Shown here piece after piece: positions 1-17,726 of a stretch of 37,709 bases of DNA. The number at the start of each line of letters is the position of its first letter. Positions within the stretch are counted from its first letter, which is position 1. Source of the stretch: Pseudomonas amygdali (lineage in GTDB: Bacteria; Pseudomonadota; Gammaproteobacteria; Pseudomonadales; Pseudomonadaceae); assembly GCF_002699855.1 (NCBI RefSeq), contig NZ_LKBW01000246.1, forward strand, positions 8,512 to 46,220. The letters are read 5' to 3'. The position numbers were made by a program, and so were the translations under genes. The notes under the pieces are model-generated. The model searched no databases. It had not been told where the DNA came from and was given only the letters and a program-made list of their open reading frames with translations.

Positions 1-1
1 G

Positions 2-2083
<2,082 letters not shown>

Positions 2084-2147
2084 CACGTGACGCGAATCGG
2101 GGGCAGGGCGGTATTGCCTGCTCCCTGCTCCGCCAGGAGGAAAAGCC

Positions 2148-6347
<4,200 letters not shown>

Positions 6348-6378
6348 GACTAAAGCCTCGGCATTTTCATCTGGCAGA

Positions 6379-6396
6379 CAGCACGTTTTCGTGTTG
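6379..6396 (+). terminator. Weak hairpin after rpoC
   Basis: CAGCACG and CGTGTTG can pair (one G-T wobble) around a TTTT loop, followed by TTTGCC. It lies 31 bases after the rpoC stop and 30 bases before the rpsL promoter. The T-tract is short, so it may only slow or partly end transcription. Confidence 0.4.
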
Positions 6397-6426
6397 TTTG
6401 CCTCTTGAGGATGTCGGGGTTTTGTC

Positions 6427-6455
6427 TTGACTGGGGGCGGGATCCTCTTTAGACT
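6427..6455 (+). promoter_or_regulatory. Sigma70-type promoter for the str block (rpsL)
   Basis: TTGACT (6427-6432) and TAGACT (6450-6455) are separated by exactly 17 bases, close to the TTGACA/TATAAT consensus. A start site near 6462 would give a leader of about 85 bases before rpsL. Called from sequence match only. Confidence 0.7.
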
Positions 6456-6545
6456 CTTGTACCCCTAAATTTGGCTGGGCTTGTGCCCTGTCATTTGCTT
6501 TTCTTGTAAGACAATAGCGTCGCAAGACAACAGTGGAGCTAGTAG

Positions 6546-6917
6546 ATGGCAACTATCAACCAGCTGGTACGTCAGCCGCGTAAGCGTATCGTCGAGAAAT
6601 CCGACGTGCCTGCGCTGCAGAACTGCCCGCAACGTCGCGGTGTGTGCACTCGTGTGTATACCACCACGCCGAAAAAACCTAACTCGGCATTGCGTAAAGT
6701 CTGCCGTGTGCGCCTGACCAACGGTTTCGAGGTTTCCTCGTACATCGGTGGTGAAGGTCACAACCTGCAAGAGCACAGCGTGGTACTGATCCGTGGCGGT
6801 CGTGTAAAAGACTTGCCAGGTGTTCGTTATCACACCGTTCGTGGTTCTCTGGATACTTCCGGCGTTAAAGGCCGTAACCAGGGTCGCTCGAAATACGGTA
6901 CCAAGAAGCCTAAGTAG
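6546..6917 (+). CDS. rpsL: 30S ribosomal protein S12
   Basis: S12 sits at the decoding centre of the small subunit and influences accuracy. The product is 123 aa, the usual length. The loop [16 protein letters not shown] and the segment [15 protein letters not shown] are intact, and both lysines whose substitution gives streptomycin resistance in other bacteria (family positions 43 and 88) are present, so the sequence looks wild type. The ATG at 6546 is preceded by GTGGAGC. It is the first gene of the str block, driven by the promoter at 6427-6455, and is followed after 122 bp by rpsG. Confidence 0.97.
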   Translation: MATINQLVRQPRKRIVEKSDVPALQNCPQRRGVCTRVYTTTPKKPNSALRKVCRVRLTNGFEVSSYIGGEGHNLQEHSVVLIRGGRVKDLPGVRYHTVRGSLDTSGVKGRNQGRSKYGTKKPK

Positions 6918-7018
6918 TTTTTGGCTTCTGTGTGAAATTGCAGATTTCTATTTTTCTGAGTCGATAAGAGTAAGGTCGGGCGCATCCCTTGCAGGATGGT
7001 GGTCCCGAGCTAACCTGA

Positions 7019-7510
<492 letters not shown>

Positions 7511-7540
7511 TTTCAGCGTCACTAATTTTGCGAGGGCTTT

Positions 7541-9646
7541 ATGGCTCGTACTACTCCGATTGGCCGCTACCGTAACATTGGTATCGTTGCTCACGTGGAT
7601 GCTGGTAAAACCACCACCACCGAGCGCGTCCTTTTTTACACCGGCAAAAGCCACAAAATGGGCGAGGTGCATGACGGCGCCGCGACCACGGACTGGATGG
7701 TTCAGGAGCAGGAGCGTGGTATTACCATTACTTCTGCTGCTATTACTGCCTTCTGGCAGGGTTCCGAGAAGCAACACAAAGACCAATACCGTTTCAACGT
7801 TATTGACACCCCGGGCCACGTTGACTTCACCATTGAAGTTGAGCGTTCCCTGCGTGTACTCGACGGCGCGGTCGTTGTGTTCTGTGGCACTTCCGGCGTA
7901 GAACCGCAGTCCGAAACCGTATGGCGTCAGGCCAACAAGTACGGTGTTCCACGTATCGTTTACGTGAACAAGATGGACCGTGCTGGTGCAAACTTTCTGC
8001 GCGTAATCGCTCAGATCAAGCAGCGTCTGGGCCACACCCCGGTGCCGATCCAGTTGGCCATTGGTGCCGAAGACAACTTCCAGGGTCAGATCGATCTGAT
8101 GTCCATGGAAGCTGTTTACTGGAACGATGCCGACAAGGGTATGGTTCCACGTCGTGAGCCTATCCCTGCTGAACTGCAGGAGCTGGCTGACGAGTGGCGC
8201 AGCAACATGGTTGAGGCTGCTGCCGAAGCCAGTGAAGAGCTGATGAACAAGTACCTCGAAGGTGAAGAGCTCACCAACGAGGAAATCAAGGCCGCTCTGC
8301 GTCAGCGTACTATCGCTGGTGAGATCGTTCTTGCTGTTTGCGGTTCTTCCTTCAAGAACAAGGGTGTTCCCCTGGTTCTCGACGCCGTGATCGACTACCT
8401 GCCGGCTCCTACCGACATTCCAGCTATCAAGGGTTCCGATCCTGATAACGAAGAAGTCCTGATGGAGCGTCATGCAGACGACAACGAGCCGTTCTCGGCT
8501 TTGGCGTTCAAGATCGCTACCGACCCATTCGTGGGTACCTTGACTTTCGTCCGCGTTTACTCGGGCGTGTTGGCATCCGGCGACGGCGTGATCAACTCGG
8601 TGAAAGGCAAGAAAGAGCGTGTGGGTCGTATGGTGCAAATGCACGCAAACGCCCGCGAAGAAATCAAGGAAGTTCGCGCTGGTGACATCGCGGCCTTGAT
8701 CGGCATGAAGGACGTCACCACTGGTGAAACCTTGTGCAACGCTGACAAGCCAATCATCCTGGTTCGCATGGACTTCCCGGAGCCGGTTATTTCGGTTGCC
8801 GTTGAGCCAAAAACCAAGGATGACCAGGAAAAAATGGGTATCGCTCTGGGCAAACTTGCTCAGGAAGACCCTTCTTTCCGCGTCAAGACTGATGAAGAGA
8901 CTGGTCAAACGATCATCTCTGGCATGGGCGAGCTGCACCTGGACATCCTGGTTGACCGGATGCGCCGTGAGTTCAACGTCGAAGCCAACATCGGCAAGCC
9001 TCAGGTTTCCTATCGTGAGCGCATCACGAAGAATTGTGAAATCGAAGGCAAGTTCGTTCGTCAATCCGGCGGTCGTGGCCAGTTCGGTCACTGCTGGATC
9101 CGTTTTGCACCTGCTGACGAAGGTCAGGAAGGTCTGCAATTCGTAAACGAAGTGGTAGGTGGTGTTGTTCCCAAGGAATACATCCCGGCTATCCAGAAGG
9201 GTATCGAAGAGCAGATGAAGAACGGCGTTGTTGCCGGCTATCCGCTGATCGGCCTGAAGGCTACCGTGTTTGATGGTTCCTACCATGACGTCGACTCGAA
9301 CGAGATGGCGTTTAAGGTGGCTGCTTCCATGGCGACCAAGCAACTGGCCCAGAAGGGCGGTGGTGAGTTGCTTGAGCCGATCATGGCGGTAGAGGTTGTT
9401 ACGCCTGAAGACTATATGGGTGACGTGATGGGCGACCTTAACCGTCGTCGCGGCATGATCCTGGGTATGGAAGATACGGTGTCCGGCAAAGTAATTCGTG
9501 CCGAGGTTCCGTTGGGTGAGATGTTCGGTTATGCGACCGACGTTCGCTCCATGTCCCAAGGTCGCGCAAGCTACTCTATGGAATTCAAAAAATACAATAC
9601 AGCTCCGTCGCACATCGTCGAAACTGTAACCAAAAAACAAGGCTGA
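7541..9646 (+). CDS. fusA: Elongation factor G
   Basis: EF-G is the translocase GTPase that moves tRNA and mRNA through the ribosome and, with RRF, recycles subunits. The product has 701 aa. The GTP-binding motifs are visible near the N-terminus: P-loop AHVDAGKTT, the switch region [17 protein letters not shown] and NKMD. Domains III-V follow, including the Gly-rich loop [10 protein letters not shown] and the domain IV/V segment [11 protein letters not shown]. The ATG at 7541 is preceded by GCGAGGGC. It lies 30 bp after rpsG and 31 bp before tuf in the classic str order. No truncation is seen. Confidence 0.97.
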   Translation: MARTTPIGRYRNIGIVAHVDAGKTTTTERVLFYTGKSHKMGEVHDGAATTDWMVQEQERGITITSAAITAFWQGSEKQHKDQYRFNVIDTPGHVDFTIEVERSLRVLDGAVVVFCGTSGVEPQSETVWRQANKYGVPRIVYVNKMDRAGANFLRVIAQIKQRLGHTPVPIQLAIGAEDNFQGQIDLMSMEAVYWNDADKGMVPRREPIPAELQELADEWRSNMVEAAAEASEELMNKYLEGEELTNEEIKAALRQRTIAGEIVLAVCGSSFKNKGVPLVLDAVIDYLPAPTDIPAIKGSDPDNEEVLMERHADDNEPFSALAFKIATDPFVGTLTFVRVYSGVLASGDGVINSVKGKKERVGRMVQMHANAREEIKEVRAGDIAALIGMKDVTTGETLCNADKPIILVRMDFPEPVISVAVEPKTKDDQEKMGIALGKLAQEDPSFRVKTDEETGQTIISGMGELHLDILVDRMRREFNVEANIGKPQVSYRERITKNCEIEGKFVRQSGGRGQFGHCWIRFAPADEGQEGLQFVNEVVGGVVPKEYIPAIQKGIEEQMKNGVVAGYPLIGLKATVFDGSYHDVDSNEMAFKVAASMATKQLAQKGGGELLEPIMAVEVVTPEDYMGDVMGDLNRRRGMILGMEDTVSGKVIRAEVPLGEMFGYATDVRSMSQGRASYSMEFKKYNTAPSHIVETVTKKQG

Positions 9647-9677
9647 TTCAGCGCCTTTAGGCTAGGAGTTATTTGTC

Positions 9678-10871
9678 GTGGCTAAAGAAAAATTTGATCG
9701 TTCCCTCCCGCACGTCAACGTTGGCACCATTGGTCACGTTGACCACGGTAAAACCACGCTGACCGCTGCTCTGACTCGCGTCTGCTCCGAAGTTTTCGGT
9801 TCGGCTCGTGTTGACTTCGACAAGATCGACAGCGCACCGGAAGAAAAAGCTCGTGGTATCACCATCAATACTGCGCACGTTGAATACAACTCGCTGACCC
9901 GTCACTACGCTCACGTTGACTGCCCAGGTCACGCTGACTACGTGAAGAACATGATCACCGGTGCTGCCCAGATGGACGGCGCTATCCTGGTTTGTTCGGC
10001 TGCTGATGGTCCGATGCCACAAACTCGTGAGCACATCCTGCTGTCCCGTCAGGTAGGCGTTCCGTACATCGTGGTCTTCCTGAACAAGGCTGACCTGGTA
10101 GACGACGCTGAGCTGCTGGAACTGGTTGAGATGGAAGTGCGCGATCTGCTGAGCACTTACGATTTCCCGGGCGACGACACTCCGATCATCATCGGTTCTG
10201 CTCGTATGGCTCTGGAAGGCAAAGACGACAACGAAATGGGCACCACTGCCGTTCGTAAACTGGTTGAAACACTGGACAGCTACATCCCAGAGCCAGTTCG
10301 TCTGACCGACAAGCCATTCCTGATGCCAATCGAAGACGTGTTCTCGATCTCCGGTCGCGGTACTGTTGTGACCGGTCGTGTTGAGCGCGGTATCGTCAAG
10401 GTTCAGGATCCACTGGAAATCGTTGGTCTGCGTGACACTACCGTTACCACCTGCACCGGTGTTGAAATGTTCCGCAAACTGCTCGACGAAGGTCGTGCTG
10501 GCGAGAACTGCGGCGTTCTGCTGCGTGGTACCAAGCGTGACGACGTTGAGCGTGGCCAGGTTCTGGTCAAGCCAGGCACCGTCAAGCCGCACACTCAGTT
10601 CGAAGCTGAAATCTACGTTCTGAGCAAAGAAGAAGGCGGTCGTCACACTCCGTTCTTCAAAGGCTACCGTCCACAGTTCTACTTCCGTACTACCGACGTA
10701 ACTGGTAGCTGCGAACTGCCGGAAGGCGTAGAAATGGTTATGCCAGGTGATAACGTTAAAGTTTCCGTTACCCTGATCAAGCCAATCGCAATGGAAGACG
10801 GTCTGCGTTTCGCAATCCGTGAAGGCGGTCGTACCGTCGGCGCTGGCGTCGTGGCCAAAATCATCGCGTAA
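9678..10871 (+). CDS. tuf: Elongation factor Tu
   Basis: EF-Tu is the GTPase that delivers aminoacyl-tRNA to the ribosomal A site. The 397 aa product shows all G motifs: [31 protein letters not shown] and NKADLVDD, followed by the two beta-barrel domains ending in [14 protein letters not shown]. Translation starts at a GTG (9678); the normal N-terminus MAKEKFDR and the GGAG at 9665-9668 support this. It closes the str block and is followed 18 bases later by a strong terminator. Whether a second tuf copy exists elsewhere cannot be seen. Confidence 0.98.
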
Positions 10872-10889
10872 GCGTTGATTCCCCAAAAG

Positions 10890-10915
10890 AGCCCCCGCAA
10901 CGCGGGGGCTTTTTT
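10890..10915 (+). terminator. Strong intrinsic terminator after tuf
   Basis: AGCCCCCGC (10890-10898) and GCGGGGGCT (10902-10910) form a perfect 9 bp GC-rich stem with an AAC loop, followed by a run of T. It separates the str block from the S10 block. Confidence 0.9.
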
Positions 10916-10921
10916 ATTGGG

Positions 10922-11324
<403 letters not shown>

Positions 11325-11405
11325 GACTTGGGTCTTAGTCGTGTAACGCTCTGAAATGGGCGGCCATAGCGGGTGAAAGCCCCGTACACTCATGAGGTTT
11401 ACAAC

Positions 11406-12041
11406 ATGACTATTGGTGTAGTCGGTCGTAAATGCGGTATGACCCGTATTTTCACCGAAGAAGGTGTCTCCATTCCGGTCACGGTCATTGAGATCGAGCC
11501 GAATCGCGTCACTCAGTTCAAAACCGAAGAAACCGATGGCTATCGTGCAGTGCAAGTCACTGTCGGCGAGCGTCGTGCTTCGCGTGTTACAGCCGCTCAG
11601 GCTGGCCACTTCGCTAAGGCGAACGTTGCCGCCGGTCGTACCGTCATGGAATTCCGTCTTGAAGAGGGCGACTACCAGGCTGGCGATCAGATCAACGCTG
11701 AAATCTTCGCCGCTGGTCAACTGGTTGATGTAACCGGTCAGTCCAAGGGTAAAGGCTTCCAGGGTACGATCAAGCGTTGGAATTTCCGTGGTCAAGACAA
11801 TACCCACGGTAACTCCGTCTCCCACCGCGTCCCAGGCTCTATCGGCCAGTGCCAGACTCCTGGTCGTGTATTCAAGGGCAAAAAAATGTCCGGTCATATG
11901 GGCGCTGAGCGCGTGACCGTGCAGTCCCTGGAAGTAGTGCGCGTGTACGCTGAACGCAATCTGTTGTTGGTCAAGGGTGCTGTTCCTGGCGCTACTGGCG
12001 GCAACCTGGTTGTACGTCCGGCAGCCAAGGCTCGCGGTTAA
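11406..12041 (+). CDS. rplC: 50S ribosomal protein L3
   Basis: L3 is an early-assembly protein of the large subunit that reaches toward the peptidyl transferase centre. The start at 11406 ([16 protein letters not shown]) gives the usual 211 aa; the frame stays open 33 bases upstream without supporting similarity. The conserved extension segment with [17 protein letters not shown] and the motif [11 protein letters not shown] are visible. The Gln in [12 protein letters not shown] is the residue methylated by PrmB in this family. rplD follows after 12 bases, so the two are translationally close. Confidence 0.97.
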   Translation: MTIGVVGRKCGMTRIFTEEGVSIPVTVIEIEPNRVTQFKTEETDGYRAVQVTVGERRASRVTAAQAGHFAKANVAAGRTVMEFRLEEGDYQAGDQINAEIFAAGQLVDVTGQSKGKGFQGTIKRWNFRGQDNTHGNSVSHRVPGSIGQCQTPGRVFKGKKMSGHMGAERVTVQSLEVVRVYAERNLLLVKGAVPGATGGNLVVRPAAKARG

Positions 12042-12053
12042 GGGGAAGCTGAC

Positions 12054-12656
12054 ATGCAATTAAATGTAAATGACGCTCAGGCAATCGAAGTTTCCGAACT
12101 GACATTTGGCGGCGAATTCAACGAGACGCTGGTTCACCAGGCGGTCGTGGCCTACATGGCTGGCGGTCGTCAGGGCAGCAAGCAGCAAAAGACCCGTTCC
12201 GACGTTCGTGGTGGCGGTAAGCGCCCTTGGCGTCAGAAAGGCACTGGCCGTGCTCGTGCCGGTACTATCCGTAGCCCAATCTGGCGTGGCGGCGGTACCA
12301 CTTTCGCAGCTCGTCCTCAGGATCACACTCAGAAGCTCAACAAGAAGATGTATCGCGCTGCTTTGCGCTCCATCCTTGCTGAACTGGTTCGTACTGATCG
12401 TCTGGTCGTGGTTCAGGACTTCGCTGTTGAAGCACCGAAAACCAAAGATCTGCTGAACAAGCTGACTGGCATGGGCCTGACTGACGTCCTGATCGTGTCT
12501 GACGCTGTTGACCAGAATCTGTACCTGGCTGCTCGTAACCTGCCACACGTTGATGTACGTGATGTTCAAGGTTCCGATCCAGTTAGTCTGATCGCATACG
12601 ACAAGGTGTTGATCACCGTGTCGGCCGTGAAGAAATTCGAGGAGCTGCTGGGATGA
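12054..12656 (+). CDS. rplD: 50S ribosomal protein L4
   Basis: L4 binds 23S rRNA, lines the exit tunnel with a long loop, and represses its own operon in some gammaproteobacteria. The product has 200 aa. The tunnel loop region is recognisable by [20 protein letters not shown] and [17 protein letters not shown]. The C-terminal globular fold ends in [11 protein letters not shown]. Its stop overlaps the start of rplW by four bases (ATGA), which indicates coupled translation. Confidence 0.97.
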
Positions 12657-12952
12657 ACCAGGAACGCGTATTTAAAGTTCTGCTTGGCCCGCACGTTTCC
12701 GAAAAGGCTACGGTTCTTGCAGACAAAAAAGGTCAGTTCGTTTTCAAGGTTGCTACTGACGCAACCAAGCTGGAAATCAAGAAGGCCGTCGAAAGCCTGT
12801 TCAGCGTGAAAGTAGAGCGTGTTACTACCCTGAACGTTCTGGGTAAGAGCAAGCGCACTGCTCGCGGTCTGGGCAAGCGTAATGACTGGAAGAAGGCAGT
12901 TATCTCCCTTCAGCCAGGCCAAGATCTCGATTTCAGCAGCAGTGCTGAGTAA
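12653..12952 (+). CDS. rplW: 50S ribosomal protein L23
   Basis: L23 lies at the exit of the peptide tunnel and is the docking site for trigger factor and SRP. The product has 99 aa with the expected N-terminus [20 protein letters not shown] and the conserved [20 protein letters not shown]. The exposed Glu used for chaperone docking (in VSEKAT) is present. It overlaps rplD by four bases and precedes rplB by 14 bases. Confidence 0.97.
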
Positions 12953-12966
12953 GGAAGGGGTGCATC

Positions 12967-13791
12967 ATGGCAATCGTTAAATGCAAACCGACTTCCCCTG
13001 GCCGCCGTTTTGTGGTCAAGGTGGTCAACCAGGAGCTGCATAAAGGCGCTCCTCACGCACCGCTGCTCGAGAAAAAATCGAAGTCTGGTGGTCGTAACAA
13101 CAATGGTCGTATTACTACCCGTCATATCGGTGGTGGCCATAAGCAGCATTATCGTTTGGTCGACTTCCGTCGCAACGACAAGGATGGCATCGCTGCCACC
13201 GTCGAGCGTATCGAATACGATCCAAACCGTACTGCTCACATTGCTCTGCTGCTTTACGCAGACGGCGAGCGCCGCTACATCATCGCCCCTAAAGGCGTGA
13301 GTGCTGGCGACCAGCTGATTGCAGGTGCTCTGTCACCAATCAAGCCGGGCAACGCTCTTCAACTGCGCAACATTCCAGTTGGTAGCACCGTACACGGCAT
13401 CGAACTGAAGCCAGGTAAAGGCGCACAGATCGCTCGTTCCGCTGGTGCCTCGGCACAGCTGATCGCTCGTGAAGGCGTGTACGTAACCCTGCGTCTTCGC
13501 TCCGGTGAAATGCGTAAAGTACTGTCTGAGTGCCGTGCAACGCTGGGCGAAGTCTCGAATTCCGAGCACAGCCTTCGTTCGCTGGGTAAAGCGGGTGCCA
13601 AACGCTGGCGTGGCGTTCGCCCAACCGTTCGTGGTGTTGCCATGAACCCGGTTGACCACCCACATGGTGGTGGTGAAGGTCGTACCTCTGGTGGTCGTCA
13701 TCCGGTATCGCCGTGGGGCTTCCCGACTAAGGGCGCGAAGACTCGTGGTAATAAGCGTACCGACAAAATGATCGTCCGTCGTCGCAACTAA
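12967..13791 (+). CDS. rplB: 50S ribosomal protein L2
   Basis: L2 is needed for subunit joining and peptidyl transferase activity. The product has 274 aa. The N-terminal RNA-binding region contains [17 protein letters not shown], and the C-terminal part has the family signature [20 protein letters not shown] including the functionally important His. The start at 12967 follows AAGGAAGGGG, a strong ribosome-binding site. rpsS follows after 16 bases. Confidence 0.97.
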   Translation: MAIVKCKPTSPGRRFVVKVVNQELHKGAPHAPLLEKKSKSGGRNNNGRITTRHIGGGHKQHYRLVDFRRNDKDGIAATVERIEYDPNRTAHIALLLYADGERRYIIAPKGVSAGDQLIAGALSPIKPGNALQLRNIPVGSTVHGIELKPGKGAQIARSAGASAQLIAREGVYVTLRLRSGEMRKVLSECRATLGEVSNSEHSLRSLGKAGAKRWRGVRPTVRGVAMNPVDHPHGGGEGRTSGGRHPVSPWGFPTKGAKTRGNKRTDKMIVRRRN

Positions 13792-13807
13792 ATAGAGGGA
13801 TACGACA

Positions 13808-14083
13808 GTGCCACGTTCTCTGAAAAAAGGTCCTTTTATTGATCTTCACCTACAGAAGAAGATCGAAGTGGCGGCGGAAAAGAACGATCGCAAACCAGTT
13901 AAAACCTGGTCGCGTCGTTCGATGATCCTGCCACAAATGGTCGGTCTGACCATTGCACTGCATAACGGTCGTCAACATGTTCCAGTTCTCGTGAACGAAG
14001 ACATGGTCGGCCATAAACTAGGCGAGTTTGCCGGTACCCGCACATATCGTGGGCACGTGGCAGACAAGAAAGCCAAGCGTTAA
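13808..14083 (+). CDS. rpsS: 30S ribosomal protein S19
   Basis: S19 forms a complex with S13 in the head of the small subunit and touches the A-site tRNA side. The product has 91 aa, begins [18 protein letters not shown] and includes [23 protein letters not shown], both typical. The start codon is GTG (13808), with GAGGGA just upstream. It is embedded in the S10 block between rplB and rplV. Confidence 0.97.
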   Translation: MPRSLKKGPFIDLHLQKKIEVAAEKNDRKPVKTWSRRSMILPQMVGLTIALHNGRQHVPVLVNEDMVGHKLGEFAGTRTYRGHVADKKAKR

Positions 14084-14096
14084 GGGGTAAGGAACG

Positions 14097-14429
14097 ATGG
14101 AAGTAGCCGCTAAGTTGTCGGGCGCTCGAATCTCCGCCCAGAAAGCCCGCTTGGTCGCCGACCAGATCCGCGGGAAGAAGGTGGGCGAAGCGCTCAACCT
14201 GTTGGCTTTCAGCAGTAAGAAAGCCGCCGAGATCCTGAAGAAAGTGCTGGAGTCGGCTGTAGCCAACGCCGAGCATAACGAAGGCGCAGACGTTGATGAC
14301 CTTAAGGTCTCCACCGTTTTCGTCAACGAAGGGCGTTCGCTGAAGCGCATCATGCCACGTGCTAAAGGCCGTGCTGATCGCATCGTCAAGCGGTCTTGCC
14401 ATATCACTGTCAAGGTTGCTGACAAGTAA
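14097..14429 (+). CDS. rplV: 50S ribosomal protein L22
   Basis: L22 contributes a long beta hairpin to the exit-tunnel constriction. The product has 110 aa with the usual start [20 protein letters not shown] and the hairpin region [19 protein letters not shown] near the C-terminus, the region where macrolide-resistance changes occur in other bacteria; no insertion or deletion is evident. GGGGTAAGGA precedes the ATG. rpsC follows after 13 bases. Confidence 0.97.
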
Positions 14430-14442
14430 CGGAGTCGAAGAG

Positions 14443-15129
14443 ATGGGTCAGAAAGTACATCCCATTGGCATTCGCCTGGGAATCGTCAAGGAGCACACCT
14501 CCGTCTGGTACGCAGACGGTCGGACTTATGCGGACTATTTGTTCGCTGATCTGAAAGTGCGTGAGTACCTCCAAGACAAATTAAAAAGCGCGTCCGTCAG
14601 CCGTATCGATATCCATCGTCCGGCTCAGACAGCACGTATCACCATCCACACCGCTCGTCCAGGTATCGTTATCGGGAAGAAAGGTGAAGATGTTGAGAAA
14701 CTGCGTCAGGACCTGACCAAGCAAATGGGTGTGCCTGTGCACATCAATATCGAAGAGATCCGTAAGCCGGAGCTCGACGGTATGCTGGTTGCGCAGAGCG
14801 TAGCTCAGCAGCTGGAGCGTCGTGTAATGTTCCGTCGCGCTATGAAGCGCGCTGTTCAGAACGCCATGCGCATTGGTGCCAAAGGCATCAAAATCCAAGT
14901 GAGCGGTCGTCTCGGCGGTGCTGAAATCGCACGTACTGAATGGTATCGCGAAGGTCGTGTGCCACTGCACACCCTGCGTGCCGACATCGACTATGCCAAC
15001 TACGAAGCTCACACCACTTACGGTGTGATCGGTGTAAAGGTTTGGATCTTCAAAGGCGAAGTAATTGGTGGTCGCCAAGAAGAACTGAAACCACAAGCAC
15101 CAGCGCCTCGTAAAAAAGCTGCTAAGTAA
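14443..15129 (+). CDS. rpsC: 30S ribosomal protein S3
   Basis: S3 forms part of the mRNA entry channel, where it helps unwind structured mRNA. The start was placed at 14443 ([18 protein letters not shown]), giving 228 aa; the frame is open further upstream but overlaps rplV there. The KH RNA-binding domain with [15 protein letters not shown] is visible, and the C-terminal domain contains the conserved [20 protein letters not shown]. It lies between rplV and rplP with short gaps on each side. Confidence 0.97.
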
Positions 15130-15141
15130 GGGGTACGCCAA

Positions 15142-15555
15142 ATGTTGCAACCAAAGCGTACGAAGTTCCGCAAGCAGATGACCGGCCACAACCGTGGTCT
15201 GGCACTGCGCGGTAGCAAAGTCAGCTTCGGCGAGTTCGCGCTGAAGTCTGTTGCTCGTGGTCGTCTCACCGCTCGTCAGATCGAGTCAGCGCGTCGTGCT
15301 CTGACCCGTCACGTTAAACGTGGCGGCAAGATCTGGATCCGTGTGTTCCCGGACAAGCCTGTTACCAAAAAGCCACTCGAAGTTCGGATGGGTAAAGGTA
15401 AGGGTAACGTGGAGTACTGGGTTGCCCAGATTCAGCCAGGCAAAGTCCTGTATGAAATCGAGGGTGTTACTGAAGAGCTGGCGCGTGAGGCTTTCGCCCT
15501 GGCTGCTGCAAAGCTGCCGCTCGCCACCTCCTTTGTTAAGCGGACGGTGATGTGA
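15142..15555 (+). CDS. rplP: 50S ribosomal protein L16
   Basis: L16 helps position the A-site tRNA near the peptidyl transferase centre. The product has 137 aa with [19 protein letters not shown] at the start and the conserved [19 protein letters not shown]. The Arg in VARGRLT corresponds to the residue hydroxylated by YcfD in enterobacteria (knowledge of family, not visible here). Its TGA stop shares one base with the ATG of rpmC (TGATG), suggesting coupled translation. Confidence 0.97.
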
Positions 15556-15746
15556 TGAAAGCGAATGAACTTCGTGAAAAATCAGCACAGCAGCTGAACG
15601 AGCAACTGCTCGGCCTGCTGCGCGACCAGTTCAATCTGCGTATGCAGAAAGCAACTGGCCAGTTGGGGCAGTCTCATCTGCTCTCGCAAGTTAAGCGTGA
15701 CATCGCTCGCGTGAAAACTGTGCTCAACCAGCAGGCAGGTAAGTAA
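15555..15746 (+). CDS. rpmC: 50S ribosomal protein L29
   Basis: L29 is a small helical protein near the tunnel exit beside L23. I set the start at the ATG at 15555, giving [19 protein letters not shown] and 63 aa, the normal length; the frame includes a GTG one codon earlier (15552), which would add a second Met. The start overlaps the rplP stop by one base. rpsQ begins two bases after the stop. Confidence 0.95.
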
Positions 15747-15748
15747 TC

Positions 15749-16015
15749 ATGGCTGAAGCCGAAAAAACTGTCCGTACGCTGACTGGCCGTGTTGTCAGCG
15801 ACAAGATGGACAAGACCATCACCGTTCTGATCGAGCGTCGCGTAAAGCACCCGATCTACGGTAAATACGTTAAGCGTTCGACTAAGCTGCACGCGCACGA
15901 CGAAACCAACCAATGCCATATCGGCGACAAGGTCACGATTCGTGAAACTCGTCCGGTAGCCAAGACCAAGTCTTGGGCGTTGGTTGATATCCTCGAACGC
16001 GCTGTGGAAGTCTAA
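15749..16015 (+). CDS. rpsQ: 30S ribosomal protein S17
   Basis: S17 is a primary assembly protein with an OB fold that binds the 5' domain of 16S rRNA. The product has 88 aa, with the family motifs [16 protein letters not shown] and [20 protein letters not shown] and the C-terminal [18 protein letters not shown]. It is packed tightly behind rpmC (two-base gap) and 23 bases before rplN. Confidence 0.97.
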   Translation: MAEAEKTVRTLTGRVVSDKMDKTITVLIERRVKHPIYGKYVKRSTKLHAHDETNQCHIGDKVTIRETRPVAKTKSWALVDILERAVEV

Positions 16016-16038
16016 GGGCTAGGGGTCGGAGAAATTAT

Positions 16039-16407
16039 ATGATTCAGACTCAATCCATGCTCGATGTGGCCGATAACAGCGGCGCACGCCGCGTTATGTG
16101 CATCAAGGTGCTGGGTGGCTCCCATCGTCGTTACGCTGGTATCGGTGACATCATCAAAGTGACCGTCAAGGAAGCAATTCCGCGCGGTAAGGTGAAAAAA
16201 GGCCAGGTGATGACTGCAGTTGTAGTCCGCACTCGCCACGGTGTTCGTCGTGCAGACGGCTCCATCATCCGCTTTGACGGCAACGCTGCTGTTCTGTTGA
16301 ACAACAAGCAAGAGCCGATCGGTACCCGTATCTTTGGGCCAGTGACCCGGGAACTTCGTACTGAGAAGTTCATGAAGATCGTCTCGCTCGCCCCTGAAGT
16401 GCTTTAA
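16039..16407 (+). CDS. rplN: 50S ribosomal protein L14
   Basis: L14 forms an intersubunit bridge and is the docking point for the silencing factor RsfS. The product has 122 aa, begins [20 protein letters not shown] and carries the signature [20 protein letters not shown]. The start follows GGGGTCGGAGAAATTAT. It is considered the first gene of the spc group in E. coli, but here no promoter is evident in the 23 bp gap, so it appears to be read through from the S10 block. Confidence 0.97.
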   Translation: MIQTQSMLDVADNSGARRVMCIKVLGGSHRRYAGIGDIIKVTVKEAIPRGKVKKGQVMTAVVVRTRHGVRRADGSIIRFDGNAAVLLNNKQEPIGTRIFGPVTRELRTEKFMKIVSLAPEVL

Positions 16408-16418
16408 GGAGATCCGAC

Positions 16419-16733
16419 ATGCAAAAGATTCGTCGTGACGACGAGATCATCGTGATCGCCGGCAAAGACAAAGGTAAGCGCGGTAAGGTGCTCAAGGTTC
16501 TCGCTGACGACCGTCTGGTCGTTGGTGGGATCAACCTGGTGAAGCGTCATACCAAACCAAACCCGATGTCGGGCGTACAGGGCGGTATCGTCGAGAAAGA
16601 AGCGCCACTGCACGCTTCCAATGTCGCCATTTTCAACGGCGCAACCAACAAGGCTGACCGCGTTGGTTTCAAAGTTGAAGACGGCAAGAAAATTCGTGTC
16701 TTCAAGTCGACCCAAAAAGCGGTTGATGCTTGA
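16419..16733 (+). CDS. rplX: 50S ribosomal protein L24
   Basis: L24 is an assembly-initiator protein of the large subunit located near the tunnel exit. The product has 104 aa. The KOW motif is visible at the N-terminus ([20 protein letters not shown]), followed by [20 protein letters not shown], typical of bacterial L24. AAGGAGAT precedes the ATG. rplE starts 20 bases later. Confidence 0.97.
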   Translation: MQKIRRDDEIIVIAGKDKGKRGKVLKVLADDRLVVGGINLVKRHTKPNPMSGVQGGIVEKEAPLHASNVAIFNGATNKADRVGFKVEDGKKIRVFKSTQKAVDA

Positions 16734-16753
16734 ACACTGCTAGGTAGAAGACC

Positions 16754-17293
16754 ATGGCACGACTAAAAGAGATTTACCGGAAGGAAATCGCTCCGAAACT
16801 TAAGGAAGAACTTAAGCTTTCGAACGTGATGGAAGTTCCGCGCGTTACCAAAATCACCCTGAACATGGGTCTGGGCGAAGCGATCGGCGACAAAAAAGTC
16901 ATCGAGCACGCTGTTGCTGACCTGGAAAAGATCACCGGTCAAAAAGTCGTTGTGACTTACGCTCGGAAATCCATCGCTGGCTTTAAAGTCCGCGAAGGTT
17001 GGCCGATCGGCGTCAAAGTGACTCTGCGCCGCGATCGTATGTATGAATTCCTGGATCGTCTGCTGTCGATCTCCCTGCCTCGGGTTCGCGACTTCCGCGG
17101 CCTGAATGCCAAGTCCTTCGATGGTCGTGGTAACTACAGCATGGGCGTGAAAGAGCAGATCATTTTCCCGGAAATCGACTACGACAAGATCGATGCTCTC
17201 CGCGGTCTGGACATTACCCTGACCACCACTGCCAAGAACGATGACGAAGGCCGCGCATTGCTGCGTGCTTTCAAATTCCCGTTCCGCAACTGA
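16754..17293 (+). CDS. rplE: 50S ribosomal protein L5
   Basis: L5 binds 5S rRNA and contacts the P-site tRNA and S13 across the subunit interface. The product has 179 aa, with the conserved segments [37 protein letters not shown] and [14 protein letters not shown]. It sits in the spc order rplX-rplE-rpsN. The frame and length agree with Pseudomonas L5; no oddities are seen. Confidence 0.97.
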
Positions 17294-17306
17294 TTGGAGT
17301 AGGAAA

Positions 17307-17612
17307 ATGGCCAAGAAGAGCATGAAAAACCGTGAGCTGAAGCGTCAGCTCACCGTTGCCAAGTACGCCAAGAAGCGTGCAGAGCTGAAAGCTATCATCG
17401 TTGATCTGAACGCAAGTCCAGAAGCACGTTGGGAAGCGACCGTAGCCCTGCAGAAGCAACCACGTGACGCAAGCGCTGCGCGCATGCGTAACCGTTGCCG
17501 CATCACTGGTCGTCCACACGGCGTCTACCGCAAGTTCGGCCTCGGCCGTAACAAGCTGCGTGAAGCAGCAATGCGTGGCGACGTTCCAGGTCTGGTTAAA
17601 GCCAGCTGGTAA
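17307..17612 (+). CDS. rpsN: 30S ribosomal protein S14 (long form, no zinc site)
   Basis: S14 is a head protein next to S3 and S10. The start was set at 17307 ([20 protein letters not shown]), giving 101 aa; GGAGTAGG at 17296-17303 supports it, and the open frame further upstream overlaps rplE. The C-terminal block [20 protein letters not shown] is present, but the CxxC zinc pairs of the short form are absent, so this is the long, zinc-independent form. It is followed by 214 bp without a gene, holding a hairpin and a promoter. Confidence 0.96.
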
Positions 17613-17676
17613 GGCGACACCTCTCGCGCCCTCCCGCCGGCTACGCAAGTCACCGGTCGGGACGGTGCCTGAATTT

Positions 17677-17704
17677 GAATCAAGCCCCTTTTGGGGCTTG
17701 ATTC
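17677..17704 (+). terminator. Hairpin between rpsN and rpsH
   Basis: A perfect 12 bp inverted repeat, GAATCAAGCCCC (17677-17688) and GGGGCTTGATTC (17693-17704), encloses a TTTT loop. The tail ATTTCC is only weakly T-rich, so it may attenuate rather than fully stop transcription, or protect the 3' end of the upstream RNA. Confidence 0.65.
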
Positions 17705-17726
17705 ATTTCCGGGGTAGGACTAGAAT
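17698..17726 (+). promoter_or_regulatory. Internal sigma70-type promoter before rpsH
   Basis: TTGATT (17698-17703) and TAGAAT (17721-17726) are 17 bases apart. The -35 box lies inside the 3' arm of the hairpin at 17677-17704. The -10 context TAGAATTG is the same as at the S10 promoter. It would give a leader of about 95 bases before rpsH. Confidence 0.6.
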